A DNA stretch of 64,000 nucleotides, from positions 62,001 to 126,000 of the forward strand of contig NZ_JYJB01000005.1 in NCBI RefSeq assembly GCF_000956475.1. Reading direction: 5' to 3'. The translations under genes were made by a program, and so were the position numbers. Shown in pieces: positions 44,636-52,687 of the stretch (positions are counted from its first letter, which is position 1; every line of letters begins with the position of its first letter). Source of the DNA: Microbacterium hydrocarbonoxydans. GTDB lineage: Bacteria > Actinomycetota > Actinomycetes > Actinomycetales > Microbacteriaceae. The notes beneath the pieces were generated by a model. That model made no database searches. It was not told where the DNA came from and worked only from the letters and a program-made list of their open reading frames with translations.

Positions 44636-46300
44636 TCAGCGCGGCAACGGCACCTCGATCAGCTGTCGTCCGGTAACGGGCGTGGTGAGCACCTGATCGA
44701 GCGCGGCTCTGGTCGTCACGCGCTGGTACGTCCAGCCGTAGGCGAGCGCGAGCTGCTCGAAGCGCATACCGTGCGGGGTGTAGAAGGCTCGATCCAGGTC
44801 GGCGGCGGGGGCGGATGCCGCAACCTCCAGCCCGTCGAATATCGTGCCGCCGCCGTCGTTGCCCACGATCACCTGCAGCCGCGGCTCGGCTTCGTCGGGC
44901 GGCAGGAGCAGCGCGCCGACGTCGTGCAGGAAGGCCAGGTCTCCGAGCAGCACCCGCGTGACCCCCTGCGCGCCATCGGCCTGCGAGGCCGCCGCGATCC
45001 CGGTCGCGGTCGCGATCGTCCCGTCGATGCCCGCGAGGCCGCGGTTCGCATGCACCGGCACCTTCTTGCCGCCGAGCACGGAGTCGGCGACGCGAACGAG
45101 CCGCGACGACCCGAACACGAGACGGTCGTGCGGCCAGGTCGCCCGCCATACGGCGTCGACGAGGAGTTCGCGATCCAGCGGTCGGCGCACCGCCTCGAGC
45201 TCGACCTGCACGGCGTCGCGACGAGCGGCGAAGTCCGTCGAGGCGAGGCCATCGGCATCCGGCGCCTGCTCGCTGAGATCGATCGCGAGCGACGCGGATG
45301 CCGTCATCCACTCGCCGAGCCACTCGCGATCCGCCTCTCCCTGTGCGACGGAGACGGATGCCGCGGGCGCGGTGCGCCCGTTCAGGTTCAGCTCTTCTCC
45401 CCCCCTCCGCACGGCGATCACCTCGACGTCGCGGCGGGAGAGCAGGCGGGCGACCTCGCGGCTGAGGGTCGGGTGCCCGAGCACCACGGCTCGTTCGATG
45501 CGCCCGCCGAAGCCGGGGTCGTTCAGCAGGGACCGGTAGCCGTGCACGAGCCGGCGCCCGAACCGCGCGCCGCTCACGATCTCCGCGATCAGCGGCCAGG
45601 AACCCTGGTGCGCGATCTCCTCGGCGCCGGGGCCGGCGTCGGCTCCGGCGATCACGACCGTGCGCGGCCCCTGCTCGAGCACCGTGGCGGGCGCCGCGAG
45701 CGGGGCAGGCGAGGCGCCCGGCGTGACCTCGACGACCGGCACCTCTCCCGACAGCGGCTCACGCGACGGCAGGTTCAGGTGCACGGGGCCGGCGATGCCC
45801 GGGAGGCCGTGCTCGGCATCCGCTCCGCACGCCACCGCGACGGCGCGGGCCGCGAGATCCGACCATCCCCCGTCACCAGGCACGGGTGCGTCGAGCGAGA
45901 GCCGCGCGAACGGGCCGAACACTCCGGGCTGGATCGTGGCCTGGTTGGCCGCGATGCCGCGAAGCTCGGGAGGACGGTCGGCTGTGAGGAGCAGGAGCGG
46001 GACACCGGCGTGGAAGGCCTCCATGACGGCGGGGAGCAGATTGGCCACGGCGGTTCCCGAGGTGCAGACGATCGCGGTCGGCACTCCCGTCTCGCGCGAG
46101 AGCCCGAGCGCGGTGAATCCGGCGACGCGCTCGTCGATGCGCACGTGCACGCGGAGCAGGCCGCGTCCGTGGAAGTGCACAGCTGCGAGCGCGAGGGCCT
46201 GAGAGCGAGAACCGGGAGAGAGCACCAGATCGCGCACGCCGTGCGCGATGAGGTCTGCGATCAGGGATGCCGCGGCATCCGATGCCGGAGAGGCCGTCAC
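44636..46300 (-). CDS. menD: 2-succinyl-5-enolpyruvyl-6-hydroxy-3-cyclohexene-1-carboxylate synthase
   Basis: 554 residues from a GTG that overlaps the upstream stop. The ThDP enzyme layout is complete: VRDLVLSPGSRSQALALAA near 22-40 (isochorismate-binding Arg/Ser), IVCTSGTAVANLLPAVMEA near 77, and the ThDP/Mg motif GDLAFLHDVGALL with IVGNDGGGTIF near 440-475. It condenses isochorismate with 2-oxoglutarate, the first committed menaquinone step. Confidence 0.96.
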   Translation of the reverse strand: MTASPASDAAASLIADLIAHGVRDLVLSPGSRSQALALAAVHFHGRGLLRVHVRIDERVAGFTALGLSRETGVPTAIVCTSGTAVANLLPAVMEAFHAGVPLLLLTADRPPELRGIAANQATIQPGVFGPFARLSLDAPVPGDGGWSDLAARAVAVACGADAEHGLPGIAGPVHLNLPSREPLSGEVPVVEVTPGASPAPLAAPATVLEQGPRTVVIAGADAGPGAEEIAHQGSWPLIAEIVSGARFGRRLVHGYRSLLNDPGFGGRIERAVVLGHPTLSREVARLLSRRDVEVIAVRRGGEELNLNGRTAPAASVSVAQGEADREWLGEWMTASASLAIDLSEQAPDADGLASTDFAARRDAVQVELEAVRRPLDRELLVDAVWRATWPHDRLVFGSSRLVRVADSVLGGKKVPVHANRGLAGIDGTIATATGIAAASQADGAQGVTRVLLGDLAFLHDVGALLLPPDEAEPRLQVIVGNDGGGTIFDGLEVAASAPAADLDRAFYTPHGMRFEQLALAYGWTYQRVTTRAALDQVLTTPVTGRQLIEVPLPR

Positions 46301-46635
46301 GGACGCGTGTCCGGGGCGTCGCCCTCGTCTTCGAGACGGGCGAGTTCGGCCTCGAGCTCGGCGATGCGGGCGTCCTGCTCCTTCTTGTTGATGCTCCGCA
46401 GGAACGCGGGGTCGTCGTCGGGCGCGTAGGGCCGCGCGTCCTGGTCATCGGCGCGCCGGCGCCCGATCGTGAACCAGAGGATCCCGCCGACCACCGGGAC
46501 GATGATGACGATCGCGATCCACACGCCCTTGGGCACGCCACGGTGCCGCGTCGCCGGCTGCACGGCGCAGTCGACGATGCTGTACACCCAGAAGACGGCG
46601 GCCAGGAAACCGCCGACGATCAACAGTCTCGCCAC
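46297..46635 (-). CDS. PLDc_N-domain membrane protein
   Basis: 112 residues from a GTG. Two hydrophobic segments (LLIVGGFLAAVFWVYSIVDCAVQ and VWIAIVIIVPVVGGILWFTIGRRR) form the PLD nuclease N-terminal domain, often found as a free-standing small membrane protein beside menD in actinobacteria. A coiled, acidic tail (EQDARIAELEAELARLEDEGD) follows. TACACT lies 6 bases before the GTG; it heads the transcript that includes menD. Confidence 0.87.
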   Translation of the reverse strand: MARLLIVGGFLAAVFWVYSIVDCAVQPATRHRGVPKGVWIAIVIIVPVVGGILWFTIGRRRADDQDARPYAPDDDPAFLRSINKKEQDARIAELEAELARLEDEGDAPDTRP

Positions 46636-46641
46636 CCTTTC

Positions 46642-46647
46642 AGTGTA
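46642..46647 (-). promoter_or_regulatory. -10 box, leaderless start of the PLDc_N-menD unit
   Basis: TACACT on the minus strand, 6 bases before the GTG at 46635. Only 31 bases separate it from the divergent TAGACT. Confidence 0.6.
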
Positions 46648-46678
46648 AGCGCGTCGTGACGACGAGGGCCTGCGTTGT

Positions 46679-46684
46679 TAGACT
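46679..46684 (+). promoter_or_regulatory. -10 box of the membrane protein-DsbA unit
   Basis: TAGACT, 9 bases before the ATG at 46694, which would leave a leader of only about two or three bases. Confidence 0.5.
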
Positions 46685-46693
46685 GCGCGGACC

Positions 46694-47098
46694 ATGCCTC
46701 GCCCGCAGATCGCGCACCGGAGCGAGCGGATGCTGATCGTCAGGATCGCCATCGCGCTCGGCCTCGCGATGCTGCTTCTCGTCGGCGCATGGTCGGACTC
46801 GCACGGCGAGAGCCGCACGGGCCCTGCTCTCTGCGTGGCGTCGGGCGTCTCGGCGAGCTCGGTCTCCGGTCATCAGGAGGTCACCGCGGTCGACGACGTC
46901 GCGGCCGCCGACCTCGGAATCGTCGGCGCCTGCGCTCTCCTCGTCTTCCTCCTGGTGCTGACCGCGCGGCGGATGCTCCGCTCCCTGACGATGTTCCGTC
47001 TCGGACGCGTCGCCACGGCATCCGCTCCTCCCCGTGCCGGGCCCGCGACGCTCCTGCAGCCCCTCACTCTCACGCAGCTCTCCGTCTCACGGACCTGA
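46694..47098 (+). CDS. Two-span membrane protein, unknown function
   Basis: 134 residues with hydrophobic segments at about 14-33 (LIVRIAIALGLAMLLLVGAW) and 74-92 (LGIVGACALLVFLLVLTARR), one Cys in each half. No family is recognised. It is 53 bases upstream of the DsbA-like gene on the same strand; a link with thiol chemistry is only a contextual guess. Confidence 0.72.
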   Translation: MPRPQIAHRSERMLIVRIAIALGLAMLLLVGAWSDSHGESRTGPALCVASGVSASSVSGHQEVTAVDDVAAADLGIVGACALLVFLLVLTARRMLRSLTMFRLGRVATASAPPRAGPATLLQPLTLTQLSVSRT

Positions 47099-47151
47099 TT
47101 CCGGGCGCTCCGCGCTGCCCCGAATCGATCACCCCTGTGTCTGGAGACCCC

Positions 47152-47793
47152 ATGAAGACCTCGTTCAAAGCTGTCATCATCAGCATCGCCGTCGTCGTCC
47201 TGCTCGCCATCGCCGCCATCGCCTACGCGATGAATCAACAGGCCCAGAAGCCCGCGGGAGGCGGCGAGACGGTCCGCCCCGACTCGCACGTCCTCGATGA
47301 CGCGGGAGCGGATGGCGTCACCGTCGTCGAGTTCCTCGACTTCGAGTGCCCGTCGTGCGTGCGGTTCTTCCCGATCGTCGAGGACCTGCGCGAGAAGCAC
47401 GCCGGCGACATCACCTATGTCGTGCGCTACTTCCCGCTACCAGGGCACATCAACTCCACGCAGGCGGCGCTGGCCGCGGAGGCGGCCGCGCAGCAGGACC
47501 GCTTCGAAGACATGTACCGCACGCTCTTCGAGACCCAGCAGCAGTGGGCGGGCCAGCAGACGGAGACGCCCGCGGTGTTCCGCGAGCTCGCCGTCGGCCT
47601 CGGCCTCGACATGGCGGCCTACGACGAGGCGATCGCCGATCCCGCGACGCTCGATCGCATCCTCTCGGACAAGGCGGATGGAGAGGCCCTCGGCGTGCGG
47701 AGCACGCCCTCGTTCTTCATCGACGGCGAGCTGCTCGAGCTCACCGCATGGGGCGACCTGGAGAGCGCGATCGACAAGGCCCTTCGGCGCTGA
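47152..47793 (+). CDS. DsbA-family thioredoxin-fold protein, membrane anchored
   Basis: 213 residues. An N-terminal anchor (residues 6-28, FKAVIISIAVVVLLAIAAIAYA) is followed by a DsbA-like domain with the CPSC active site in FLDFECPSCVRFFP (near 63-66) and the cis-Pro segment GVRSTPSFFIDG near 186. It should act outside the membrane in thiol oxidation or isomerisation. GGAGACCCC precedes the ATG. Confidence 0.92.
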   Translation: MKTSFKAVIISIAVVVLLAIAAIAYAMNQQAQKPAGGGETVRPDSHVLDDAGADGVTVVEFLDFECPSCVRFFPIVEDLREKHAGDITYVVRYFPLPGHINSTQAALAAEAAAQQDRFEDMYRTLFETQQQWAGQQTETPAVFRELAVGLGLDMAAYDEAIADPATLDRILSDKADGEALGVRSTPSFFIDGELLELTAWGDLESAIDKALRR

Positions 47794-47813
47794 TCAGGCG
47801 TACGGAAGAACCC

Positions 47814-47843
47814 TTGACACATTCGTTTAGACGAATGTATCGT
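47814..47843 (+). promoter_or_regulatory. SRPBCC-ArsR promoter with operator in the spacer
   Basis: TTGACA (47814-47819), an 18-base spacer and TATCGT (47838-47843), with the ATG 7 bases after the -10 (leaderless). ACATTCGT (47819-47826) and its reverse complement ACGAATGT (47831-47838), separated by TTAG, fill the spacer, as in promoters repressed by ArsR-type proteins. Confidence 0.8.
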
Positions 47844-47850
47844 GATCCGC

Positions 47851-48318
47851 ATGGACAACATCATCGAACGCACCGTTGCCGCATCTCCCTCGCGCGTCTG
47901 GGAGCTGTGGACCACCCCGCAGGGGATCTCCGCCTGGTGGGCTCCCGAGGGATTCCGCACCGACGTCACCCGCCTCGACCTGCGCCCGGGCGGCGAGCTC
48001 GTGTACACCATGACCGCCGTCGCCCCCGAGCAGATCGCCTTCATGGAGCAGTACGGCATGCCGCTCGCCACTGAGTCCCGCAAGTTCTTCGTCGATGTGG
48101 AGGAGCCTTCCCGGCTCTCCTACCGTTCGGTGATCGACTTCGTTCCGGACCACGAGACGTACGAGCACCTCACTGTGGTCGAGCTCAGCCCCGAAGGCGA
48201 GGGAACGCGCATCGTGATGCACATCGAGCCGCTGCACGACGAGGTCTGGACGGAGCGCCTGACGCAGGGGCGCACCAACGAACTCGACAACCTCGCGGCA
48301 CTGGTCGCGGCAGAATGA
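47851..48318 (+). CDS. SRPBCC (AHSA1-like) domain protein
   Basis: 155 residues from the ATG at 47851; a GTG three codons earlier lies too close to the -10. A single START/AHSA1-like domain begins IIERTVAASPSRVWELWTTPQGISAWWAPEG. Such proteins bind hydrophobic ligands. The stop overlaps the ArsR-SRPBCC fusion gene (ATGA), so the pair is cotranscribed. Confidence 0.9.
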   Translation: MDNIIERTVAASPSRVWELWTTPQGISAWWAPEGFRTDVTRLDLRPGGELVYTMTAVAPEQIAFMEQYGMPLATESRKFFVDVEEPSRLSYRSVIDFVPDHETYEHLTVVELSPEGEGTRIVMHIEPLHDEVWTERLTQGRTNELDNLAALVAAE

Positions 48319-49103
48319 CCGAGCCCGGCATCCAGCGAGCTCTCGCCGTGATCGCCGAGCCCACGCGATTCCGGATTCTCGAGCTCCTCGCCGATCGCGC
48401 CTGCACCGTCTCCGAGGTGCAGGCCGCGATCGGCGCCCTGCAGCCGCAGACGACGAAGCACATCCAGGCGCTGGAGACCGCGGGCGTGATCCGCGTGCAC
48501 AAGCTCGGCCGACGACGCATCGCCGGCATCGACCGAGACATGATGACGCGTCTCGCCGCGCACTTCGCAGGCCTCGCCGCTCCCTCGGCCGATGATGCGG
48601 TGCTCGACAGCTACGCCGCCGCGATCCGCGAGGAAGAAGCGCGCACCGCGCACGACGAGCGGCCGCCGATGGTGTTCTCGCGCACGATCGCCGCATCCGC
48701 CGATGAGGTCTGGAAGGCCTGGACCGACCCCGTCCTCGCCGCGGGATGGTGGGCGCCCCGCCACTTCACGGTCGACGCCTTCGAGCTCTCCCCCGAGGCC
48801 TGCTCGGACATCAGGCTTGTCCTTCGCGAGGGCGAGACACGCTACAGCTCGGCCGGACGGATGCTGGTGGCCGACGCCCCCGAGCGGCTGGTCTTCGAGC
48901 TCGCTCCGCTCGGCGAGGACGGCGCCCCGCTCTTCCATGCCCGGCACACCGTCACCCTCCGCCAAGAAGGGCCGGCCACCGTCCTCGTCCTGGAGATCGA
49001 GGTCTCCGAGGTGCAGGACGCAGCCGCACCCGCGGTCGCGGGGTTGGAGCCCGGGTGGACGCAGCTGCTCGACGCGCTCGAGGCCGAGATCACGGCATCC
49101 TGA
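48315..49103 (+). CDS. ArsR-family repressor fused to an SRPBCC domain
   Basis: 262 residues. An N-terminal ArsR winged helix (about 1-95; EPTRFRILELLADRACTVSEVQAAIGALQPQTTKHIQALETAGVI) is joined to a C-terminal AHSA1-like domain (from about 115; FSRTIAASADEVWKAWTDPVLAAGWWAPRHF). No ArsR-type metal Cys pair is evident, so the SRPBCC part may sense an organic ligand. The palindrome in the operon promoter is its likely site, giving autorepression. Confidence 0.92.
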   Translation: MTEPGIQRALAVIAEPTRFRILELLADRACTVSEVQAAIGALQPQTTKHIQALETAGVIRVHKLGRRRIAGIDRDMMTRLAAHFAGLAAPSADDAVLDSYAAAIREEEARTAHDERPPMVFSRTIAASADEVWKAWTDPVLAAGWWAPRHFTVDAFELSPEACSDIRLVLREGETRYSSAGRMLVADAPERLVFELAPLGEDGAPLFHARHTVTLRQEGPATVLVLEIEVSEVQDAAAPAVAGLEPGWTQLLDALEAEITAS

Positions 49104-49119
49104 TCCCGGCCCCGCGTGC

Positions 49120-49147
49120 GCCTGTCGCCCGTCAGACGGCGACAGGC
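49120..49147. terminator. Bidirectional hairpin in the convergent gap
   Basis: GCCTGTCGCC (49120-49129) pairs exactly with 49138-49147 around an 8-base loop; it includes the stop codon of the monooxygenase gene on the other strand. Confidence 0.65.
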
Positions 49148-50472
49148 TCGCCGGCGACGCCGAGCGTCTCGCGCAGTGTCGCACCTTCCTCATACGACTC
49201 GCGGTACGTGCCGCGTTCCTGCAGCAGCGGGATGACCCGGTCGGTGAACTCGTCGAGCCCGTGAGGTGTGAGGTGGCCGACGACCGTGAAGCCGTCGGTC
49301 GCGCGCTCCTGCACATAGCGGTCGATGTCGGCCGCCACCTGGCCGGGCGTGCCGACGAAGGTGTGGTTCGCGGTGAGCCTGATGATCAGATCGCGGATGC
49401 TGAGCTTCTCGGTCTCGGCGACCTCGCGGAGCTTGGCGATGCGGCTGCGCACGGCCGCGTGTCGATTCGCGAAGCCCTGCGCGGACTCGGGCCCCGTGTC
49501 CGGATCGACGTCGGGCAACGGCCCGTCGGGGTCGTAGCCGCTGAAATCGCGGTTCCACACCTGCTCGAGGTACGTGATCGCGGTCTCCGGGCGCACCTGG
49601 GCGAGCGCGATCTCGCGCGAGCGCTCGCGCGCCTCCTCGAGAGTGTCGCCCAGCACGAAGGATGCTGCGGGCAGGATCTTGAGGTCGTCCTCCTGACGCC
49701 CCACCGCAGCCAGACGGCCCTTCACATCGCGGTAGAAATCCTGCGCATCCTCGAACTCGGTGTGCAGCGAGAAGATCACGTCGGCGTGCGCCGTGGCGAA
49801 ATCGCGGCCGTCGGCCGAATCACCCGCCTGCACGATGAGGGGGCGGTTCTGCGGGGAGCGCGGCACGTCGAAGCGCGCGTCGATGTCGAACAGGTCGCTG
49901 GTGTGCACGACCTGCTCGACGGCGTCGCGACGCAGGAACTCGCCGGTCTCGGCATCCGCGATGATCGCGTCTTCGCGCCACGACGACCACAGCCGCTTCG
50001 ACAGCTCGGCGAACTCGGCCGCCCTCCGGTAGCGGTCGCCATGGTCGAGGAAACCGCCGCGGCGGAAGTTGGCTCCGTGGAACGCGTCGGAGCTGGTGAC
50101 GGCGTTCCATCCAGCCCGGCCGTTCGAGAGATGGTCGAGAGTCGCGAGCTGGCGCGCCAGTTCGTAGGGCTCGTTGAACGTCGTGCTCAGCGTGCCGACG
50201 AGGCCGATGTTCTCGGTGACCCCGGCGAGCGCCGCGAGGATCGCCAGGGTGTTCGGGCGGCCGAGCACATCGAGGTCGTGGATGCGGCCTCGGTGCTCGC
50301 GGAGCCGCAGCCCCTCTGCCAGGAACAGGTAGTCGAACAGTCCCCGCTCGGCGTTCCGCGCGAAGTACTCGAACGACGAGAAGTCGATCTGGCTTCCCGC
50401 CGTCGGGTCGGTCCACACCGTGGTGTTGTTCACACCGGGGAAGTGCGCGGCGAGATGGATGCGGCGGCTCAT
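49132..50472 (-). CDS. NtaA/SnaA/DszA-family FMN-dependent monooxygenase
   Basis: 446 residues. It opens IHLAAHFPGVNNTTVWTDP and carries FDYLFLAEGLRLREHRGRIHD, FNEPYELARQLATLDHLSNGRAGWNAVTSSD and RSPQNRPLIVQAGDSADGRDFA, conserved in FMNH2-dependent monooxygenases acting on nitrilotriacetate, pristinamycin precursors or dibenzothiophene sulfone. It needs a separate flavin reductase, not seen here. It overlaps the second monooxygenase gene by 4 bases. It resembles the plus-strand enzyme at 60341 far more than the other enzymes here. Confidence 0.93.
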   Translation of the reverse strand: MSRRIHLAAHFPGVNNTTVWTDPTAGSQIDFSSFEYFARNAERGLFDYLFLAEGLRLREHRGRIHDLDVLGRPNTLAILAALAGVTENIGLVGTLSTTFNEPYELARQLATLDHLSNGRAGWNAVTSSDAFHGANFRRGGFLDHGDRYRRAAEFAELSKRLWSSWREDAIIADAETGEFLRRDAVEQVVHTSDLFDIDARFDVPRSPQNRPLIVQAGDSADGRDFATAHADVIFSLHTEFEDAQDFYRDVKGRLAAVGRQEDDLKILPAASFVLGDTLEEARERSREIALAQVRPETAITYLEQVWNRDFSGYDPDGPLPDVDPDTGPESAQGFANRHAAVRSRIAKLREVAETEKLSIRDLIIRLTANHTFVGTPGQVAADIDRYVQERATDGFTVVGHLTPHGLDEFTDRVIPLLQERGTYRESYEEGATLRETLGVAGEPVAV

Positions 50473-51674
50473 GCGAAGACCTCCTGTGCGGCGAAGCGGC
50501 TGACGCGGCGGGGCAATCCGAGCCGCTGCCGCAGGGTGGGTGCGCCGTCGTCCTGGTGCAGGACCCCCGCGGCCTCGAGCAGCGGGACCAGCTGCTCGGT
50601 GATCGCCACGAGATCGGCGGGCAGGCGGGCAGGGCGCAGGCGGATGCCGTCGACTCCGGCGGTGGCGAGGGCGCGGATCTCATCGGCCACCGTCTCGGCC
50701 GTGCCGATCACGACGCGCGCGTCGGTGGAGATCTGCGCGCGCTCCTCGAGGCGGTTCCAGGTCGCGTGCGCCTGCTGCGTGGTGTCCTCGATCAGCACGA
50801 GGAGGTCCGCGAACACGCGCAGCGGCTCCGACTCCTCGCGCACCTCTGCCGCGGCCCGAGCGACCTCGACGATGATCGACGCGGCATCCTCGGCATCTCG
50901 CGGGGTGATGAACACCACGTCCGCGTGCTCCGCGGCGAACCGATAGGGGATGCTCTGGTGCGCCAGGGCCGTGATCAGCGGCTGCCCCTGCGGCGAGCGC
51001 GGCACGATCGAGGCGCCCGTGATCGAGAAGAACTCCCCCTCGAAGTCGGCGTTGTGCACGCGCTCCCGATCGAGGAAGCGGCCGGACTCGACGTCGCGGA
51101 TGATCGCGTCGTCCTCCCAGGAGTCGGCGAGCACGCGGATGGCCTCGACGACCTCACCCGCCTCGCGGAAGGCGGCTTCCCACGCCGGATCGTCTTCGAC
51201 GCGACCGGATGCAGGAAAACCTGCCGGTCCGTCGCTGCGACGGCCGAAGTTCGCCCGCTCCTGCGGAGAGGAGCCGGCGACGATGCGCGCGCCGGCTCGT
51301 CCGAGGCTCGCGTGATCGAGGGTCTGCAGGCCGGTGGCGAGGTGGAACGGCTCGGGATGCGTCGTGGTGAGAGTCGGCACCAGGCCGATCCGCCGCGTGA
51401 GCGGGGCGAGGAACGAGGCGACGAGCAGTGCATCGAGGCGTCCCCGCACGCGGTCGCGGCGGATGCCGGCATCCGACTCCGTCGTGCGGCCCTCGAGCGT
51501 GAGCGCGTCTTCGATGGTCGCGAGCACGAGTCCCGCGTCGTCGGCTGCGCGCACGAGGTCGCGCCAGTAACCCGGCGTGGTGAGCTCGGTCGGTCGCGCC
51601 GTGGGCTCGCGCCAGGCAGCAGGGTGCCAGCCCGCACCGTCGAGCGCGACGGCGATGTGCACCTTCTCGGTCAT
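50469..51674 (-). CDS. LLM-class flavin-dependent oxidoreductase
   Basis: 401 residues, opening VHIAVALDGAGWHPAAWREPTARP. TIM-barrel motifs LATIEDALTL, RIGLVPTLTTTHPEPFHLATGLQTLDHASLGRAG and VPRSPQGQPLITALAHQSIPYR are those of the luciferase-like fold. It is a paralogue of the enzyme at 59115, which shares VALDGAGWHPAAWREP exactly. AAAGGAA precedes the ATG. The GNAT gene lies 45 bases upstream. Confidence 0.92.
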   Translation of the reverse strand: MTEKVHIAVALDGAGWHPAAWREPTARPTELTTPGYWRDLVRAADDAGLVLATIEDALTLEGRTTESDAGIRRDRVRGRLDALLVASFLAPLTRRIGLVPTLTTTHPEPFHLATGLQTLDHASLGRAGARIVAGSSPQERANFGRRSDGPAGFPASGRVEDDPAWEAAFREAGEVVEAIRVLADSWEDDAIIRDVESGRFLDRERVHNADFEGEFFSITGASIVPRSPQGQPLITALAHQSIPYRFAAEHADVVFITPRDAEDAASIIVEVARAAAEVREESEPLRVFADLLVLIEDTTQQAHATWNRLEERAQISTDARVVIGTAETVADEIRALATAGVDGIRLRPARLPADLVAITEQLVPLLEAAGVLHQDDGAPTLRQRLGLPRRVSRFAAQEVFA

Positions 51675-51693
51675 CGGTCGTTCCTTTCGATCA

Positions 51694-51711
51694 GCAGGAC
51701 GCGGGTCCTGC
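51694..51711 (-). terminator. Small hairpin between GNAT and monooxygenase genes
   Basis: GCAGGAC (51694-51700) and GTCCTGC (51705-51711) around GCGG. It may attenuate read-through or set relative expression. Confidence 0.4.
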
Positions 51712-51719
51712 GGGTTCTT

Positions 51720-52436
51720 TCAGCCCGCGAGGATGCGGTCGCCGACAGGCGTTCGCACCGCGAGGAAGGTCGTGCGGCGGCGCAGGGCGAAGCCCAGCCG
51801 CTCGTAGACGCGGATCGCGCCGACGTTGGTCGCCGCGGCGTGCAGCAGGGCGCGGTCGCCGCGCTGCTGGATGTGGAAGGCGACGTCGAGCACGAGCCGC
51901 GAGGCGATGCCCTGTCCACGATGCTCGGCATCCGTGGCGACCGCGCTGATCTCGGTCCATCCCTCGGGGTGCAGGCGCTCGCCCGCCATCGCGATCAGCT
52001 TGCCCTCGCGGCGGATGCCGATGTAGCGGCCGAGTTCGTGGGTGCGAGGGCGGAAGGGCCCCGGCTGGTTGCGCTCGACGAGCGCGAGCATCTCGGGCAC
52101 GTCCTCGGCCCCCAGCAGCACGGCCTCCTCGTCGGGGCGGGCGTGCAGAGCATCCGTCTGCACGAGCTGCACGCCGTCTCCGCGGCCCAGCTCCTCCCAC
52201 CCTTCGGGGAGATCGGGATCGGCTCCGGAGATGCCGATCTCCTCGCCTGGCCCCACCAGCTCCGTGAGCGCCTGCCAGACCCGTGGGTCTTCCCACGTGC
52301 GGACCGCGACGAAGGGGGCGACTTCCGACGGGTAGCGCCGCGCGAGGTCGTCGCCGATCGCGAAGGAGGCGTGCGGCCCGGTGAGCGCGTGCCAGGCCGG
52401 GTTGTCGAGGACGTCCTCTGAAGGCGTGTGCGACAT
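51720..52436 (-). CDS. GNAT-family N-acetyltransferase
   Basis: 238 residues from the ATG at 52436, behind GGAAGATCC. The acetyl-CoA site is recognisable in ATDAEHRGQGIASRLVLDVAF (near 170) and the C-terminal NVGAIRVYERLGFALRRRT. The first 100 residues are a second, degenerate GNAT-like region. It may detoxify an amine intermediate or product of the cluster; the substrate is unknown. Confidence 0.9.
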   Translation of the reverse strand: MSHTPSEDVLDNPAWHALTGPHASFAIGDDLARRYPSEVAPFVAVRTWEDPRVWQALTELVGPGEEIGISGADPDLPEGWEELGRGDGVQLVQTDALHARPDEEAVLLGAEDVPEMLALVERNQPGPFRPRTHELGRYIGIRREGKLIAMAGERLHPEGWTEISAVATDAEHRGQGIASRLVLDVAFHIQQRGDRALLHAAATNVGAIRVYERLGFALRRRTTFLAVRTPVGDRILAG

Positions 52437-52687
52437 GGATCTTCCGTTTCGTCGAGGTGTCGATCTGGCGTGCCCCCACGTTAGGAGCACGCCGTGCGGC
52501 CGGGTGCCGATCGATGCCCACTGTGTCGCCTCATGACCGAACGCGTCGGCGCGTAACGGTCGGAGTCGTTCTCCGACCGCGCGCGTCAGCACATGACCCT
52601 CGGCCTCGGAAGAGCGTCCAGACGGTGAGAACATCGCCCATCGGCATCCCGCCGCACCATCGCTGCAACCACGGAAGGAGCCCCGCC
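52437..52687. other. Divergent regulatory gap before the Opp-type importer
   Basis: This 251-base gap contains an inverted repeat GGCGTGC/GCACGCC at 52467-52493 and a perfect 9-bp hairpin CGGTCGGAG/CTCCGACCG at 52557-52579 with a 5-base loop. On the minus strand a -10-like TAACGT lies inside the first repeat. No riboswitch fold was recognised. GGAAGGAG at 52673-52680 is the ribosome-binding site of the first permease. Confidence 0.5.

Noticed and set aside
52437..52687. Possible SAM-type riboswitch before the sulfur-like cluster
   Set aside because: A GGTCATGAG-like string occurs on the minus strand and CTGCAACC on the plus strand, but the conserved GGCAACC core and required pairing are missing.
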